Shown piece after piece: positions 62,142 to 64,000 of a stretch of 64,000 nucleotides of DNA (position 1 is the stretch's first letter; every line of letters starts with the position of its first letter). A program made the position numbers and the translations under genes. The notes beneath the pieces were generated by a model. That model was not told the DNA's origin. It saw nothing but the letters and a program-made list of their open reading frames with translations, and did not search any database. Source of the stretch: 66-474 sp036279975 (GTDB taxonomy: Bacteria; Pseudomonadota; Gammaproteobacteria; Xanthomonadales; Rhodanobacteraceae); assembly GCA_036279975.1 (NCBI GenBank), contig DASURP010000025.1, positions 1 through 64,000 on the forward strand. The letters run 5' to 3'.

Positions 62142-63809
62142 TCACCTGCCAGCGAGGCCTGCCTGCCCGGGGTTCGCCGATGCAGCGAACTTCTGGGTGT
62201 ACGGGTCGACACCGGCGGGCGCCGGGGGCGTGGTGAGGAATTCGGGATTGCGGCGCGCTTGCGTGGCCTGCTCGTACGCGTAGGCGATCCCGACCAGGAC
62301 CGGCTCGCTCCACTTGCGGCCGAAGAACAGCATGCCGACCGGTAGCCCGTGCACGAACCCCGCAGGCACCGTGATCGACGGGTATCCGGCGACCGCGGCC
62401 GGCCCGTAGGCCGAAGCCGTCCCCGCATCGCCGTTGACGAGATCGATCGTCCAGGCTGGATCCTGCGCCGGCGCCAGCAGGGCATCGAGGTGGTGCGCCT
62501 CGATGGCGGCGTCGATCCCTTCCGGCCCGGCCAGTTCCTGCAACTTCGCCAGCGCCTCCCGGTACGGCTTGTCGGTCAGCGACCCCTTGGCCTGGGCCTC
62601 GGTGAACAGCTCCTGCCCGAACCACGGCATTTCCTCCTCCGCGTGCGCCTTGTTCCAGGCAATCAGGTCCGCCAGCGAATGCACCGCCAGTCCCGTGCGG
62701 GTGGCGAGATAGGCGTTGAGGTCGTGCTTGAACTGGTACAGCAGCACGGTCAGCTCGGCTTTGCCGTAGTCGTGCACGTGCGGAATCTCCACCGGGTCGA
62801 CCACGGTCGCGCCGTGCGCGCGCAGCACCGCGATCGTCGCGGTCAACAGGCGTGCGACGCCCGGGGCGTGGCCCGTCAGTTGCCGCACCACGCCGATGCG
62901 CTTGCCCTTGAGCGCATCGCGGTCCAGGAACCGCGTGTAATCGGTCGCGTGCCGGTTCGCGTCGCGGGTCGCCGGATCGCGCGGATCGCCGCCCGCGATT
63001 GCGGACAGCACGATCGCGGCATCGCGCACATCGCGCGCGATCGGGCCGGCGGTGTCCTGGGTGGAGCTGATCGGAATGATTCCGGCGCGACTCACCAGGC
63101 CCACCGTGGGTTTGATGCCGACCACGCCGTTGGCCGCCGACGGGCAAATGATCGAGCCGTTGGTTTCGGTGCCGATCGCGACCGTCACGAAGCCCGCGGC
63201 GACGGCGGCCGCGGAGCCCGAGCTGGAGCCGCATGCGCTGCGATCGAGCACGTAGGGGTTGCGGGTCAACCCCCCGCGCCCGCTCCAGCCGCTGGTCGAA
63301 CGGGTGGAGCGGAAGTTCGCCCACTCGCTGAGGTTGGTTTTGCCCAGGATCACCGCCCCGGCCTCGCGCAATTTCGCCGCCACCGTGGCATCGCGTGGTG
63401 CCGGGGCACCCAGCATGGCCAGCGAGCCGGCCGTGGTTGGCATGCCGTCGCCGGTGTCGATGTTGGCCTTCAGCAGGACCGGGATGCCCCACAAAGCGCC
63501 GTGCCCGCCGGCCCCGCGTGCGGCGTCGCGCCGTCTGGAAATCGACAACGCATCCGGATCCAGCTCGATCACCGAATTGACCCGCGGCCCCGCCTGGTCG
63601 AGCTTGCCGATGCGGTCGATGAAGTCGCGCGTCAGGCGCACGGAACCGAGCGAGCCGTCCTGCATCCGCTGCTGCAACCGGGCAATGCTGGCGTAATACG
63701 TTGGTGCTGCGGACACGGCCGACGCCGGAGTACCGGCGGTCTGCGTGGACCCGACACACGGCAAACCGGCGGCCGCGAGCAGGACGCCCCACAACATCGA
63801 CTTGTGCAT
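62142..63809 (-). CDS. Exported amidase (amidase signature family)
   Basis: A 555-residue protein with a signal peptide (WGVLLAAAGLPCVGSTQ). The Ser-cisSer-Lys triad is visible: Lys in VLLKANIDTGDG and the serines in GSSSGSAAAVAAG, with ETNGSIICPSAANGVVG. Family members hydrolyse amides such as indole-acetamide, nicotinamide or peptide amides. The exported form suggests a periplasmic or extracytoplasmic substrate. No operon partner. Confidence 0.92.
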   Translation of the reverse strand: MHKSMLWGVLLAAAGLPCVGSTQTAGTPASAVSAAPTYYASIARLQQRMQDGSLGSVRLTRDFIDRIGKLDQAGPRVNSVIELDPDALSISRRRDAARGAGGHGALWGIPVLLKANIDTGDGMPTTAGSLAMLGAPAPRDATVAAKLREAGAVILGKTNLSEWANFRSTRSTSGWSGRGGLTRNPYVLDRSACGSSSGSAAAVAAGFVTVAIGTETNGSIICPSAANGVVGIKPTVGLVSRAGIIPISSTQDTAGPIARDVRDAAIVLSAIAGGDPRDPATRDANRHATDYTRFLDRDALKGKRIGVVRQLTGHAPGVARLLTATIAVLRAHGATVVDPVEIPHVHDYGKAELTVLLYQFKHDLNAYLATRTGLAVHSLADLIAWNKAHAEEEMPWFGQELFTEAQAKGSLTDKPYREALAKLQELAGPEGIDAAIEAHHLDALLAPAQDPAWTIDLVNGDAGTASAYGPAAVAGYPSITVPAGFVHGLPVGMLFFGRKWSEPVLVGIAYAYEQATQARRNPEFLTTPPAPAGVDPYTQKFAASANPGQAGLAGR

Positions 63810-63909
63810 GGTGTCTTCCTCCCACGGCGCACGCTACGCCGCTCCACCGCGCGGCTCAAGCGCAAACGGCCACCGCTGCGTTCCGCTTACGCTTCGGGAC
63901 CGTCACCCG

Positions 63910-63938
63910 TTGTCAGCCCCGGCGGCCGCTCTTATCAT
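63910..63938 (+). promoter_or_regulatory. Predicted sigma70 promoter of the terminal tRNA-Ser
   Basis: TTGTCA (63910-63915), 17-bp spacer, TATCAT (63933-63938), then a hairpin (GGCAGCCC/GGGCTGCC, 63940-63963) before the tRNA. Confidence 0.6.
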
Positions 63939-63976
63939 GGGCAGCCCGCCGCGGTGGGCTGCCATGCACGGATCCC

Positions 63977-64000
63977 GGAGAGGTGGCAGAGTGTCGACGA
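63977..64000 (+). tRNA. Probable tRNA-Ser, 5' end only
   Basis: GGAGAGGTGGCAGAGTG is the typical tRNA-Ser acceptor 5' strand plus D-arm start; the gene runs off the right edge, so the anticodon cannot be read. The predicted promoter upstream supports it. Confidence 0.65.

Overview
The window is a high-GC gammaproteobacterial chromosome segment. It most resembles the Xanthomonadales/Lysobacterales (Rhodanobacteraceae or Xanthomonadaceae). This is inferred from gene content and order, not from a search: fabH-fabD-fabG-acpP-fabF-mltG-tmk-holB-pilZ, tRNA-Ser-ffs-dnaX-ybaB-recR, mtnB-mtnD-mtnC, a HiPIP, a Kdo kinase, EfpL and many short palindromic repeats. No phage, plasmid, insertion sequence or CRISPR array is visible; this is core chromosome carrying unusually many small structured repeats.

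Layout. 1-22 kb: branched-chain amino acid catabolism. It holds a partial IcmF-type mutase, a leucine-dehydrogenase-family enzyme, isovaleryl-CoA dehydrogenase, a thiolase, both methylcrotonyl-CoA carboxylase subunits, a methylglutaconyl-CoA hydratase, HMG-CoA lyase and a type-2 hydroxyacyl-CoA dehydrogenase; together they take leucine to acetyl-CoA and acetoacetate. Interleaved are a lipoprotein-type subtilase autotransporter, two alanine-rich lipoproteins and a four-gene minus-strand iron-uptake cluster (cupredoxin, FTR1 permease, CNACH protein, outer-membrane barrel) behind a Fur-box-like site. 22-32 kb: EfpL, two tandem APC permeases, a HiPIP, methionine salvage (mtnBDC) continuing with overlapping stops and starts into a C13 peptidase-like protein, a nucleotidyltransferase and a sugar-kinase-like protein. 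32-46 kb (minus strand): hisS coupled to a large histidine-ammonia-lyase-family gene, tRNA-Pro, pilZ, a PIG-L deacetylase, holB-tmk-mltG, the fab cluster, rpmF and yceD. 46-52 kb (plus): yceF/maf, a MoxR-DUF58-transglutaminase operon, slp. 52-60 kb (minus): hinT, recR-ybaB-dnaX-ffs-tRNA-Ser, and a molybdopterin operon (moaE-D-C-A) headed by a Kdo kinase and an MBL-fold hydrolase. 60-64 kb: a heptosyltransferase-like protein, DUF6165, a DJ-1/PfpI protein, an amidase and the start of a probable tRNA-Ser.

The most unusual content is non-coding. (1) A ~270-bp element is present twice in opposite orientation (27586-27855, 37296-37563). Its 21-bp terminal inverted repeats differ between copies but remain complementary within each copy, and each copy abuts a start codon. 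(2) A palindromic repeat inserted in frame adds about 50 residues to IcmF. (3) The tRNA-Ser locus has two copies of an ~82-bp structured insert, each at the same point in T-loop sequence, plus a truncated tRNA copy. (4) A rod-like hairpin behind a good sigma70-type promoter is a candidate small RNA (26316-26437). (5) Five consecutive perfect hairpins lie before slp. (6) Three copies of a 44-bp hairpin repeat show a compensated stem change. Several repeats supply start regions to neighbouring genes.
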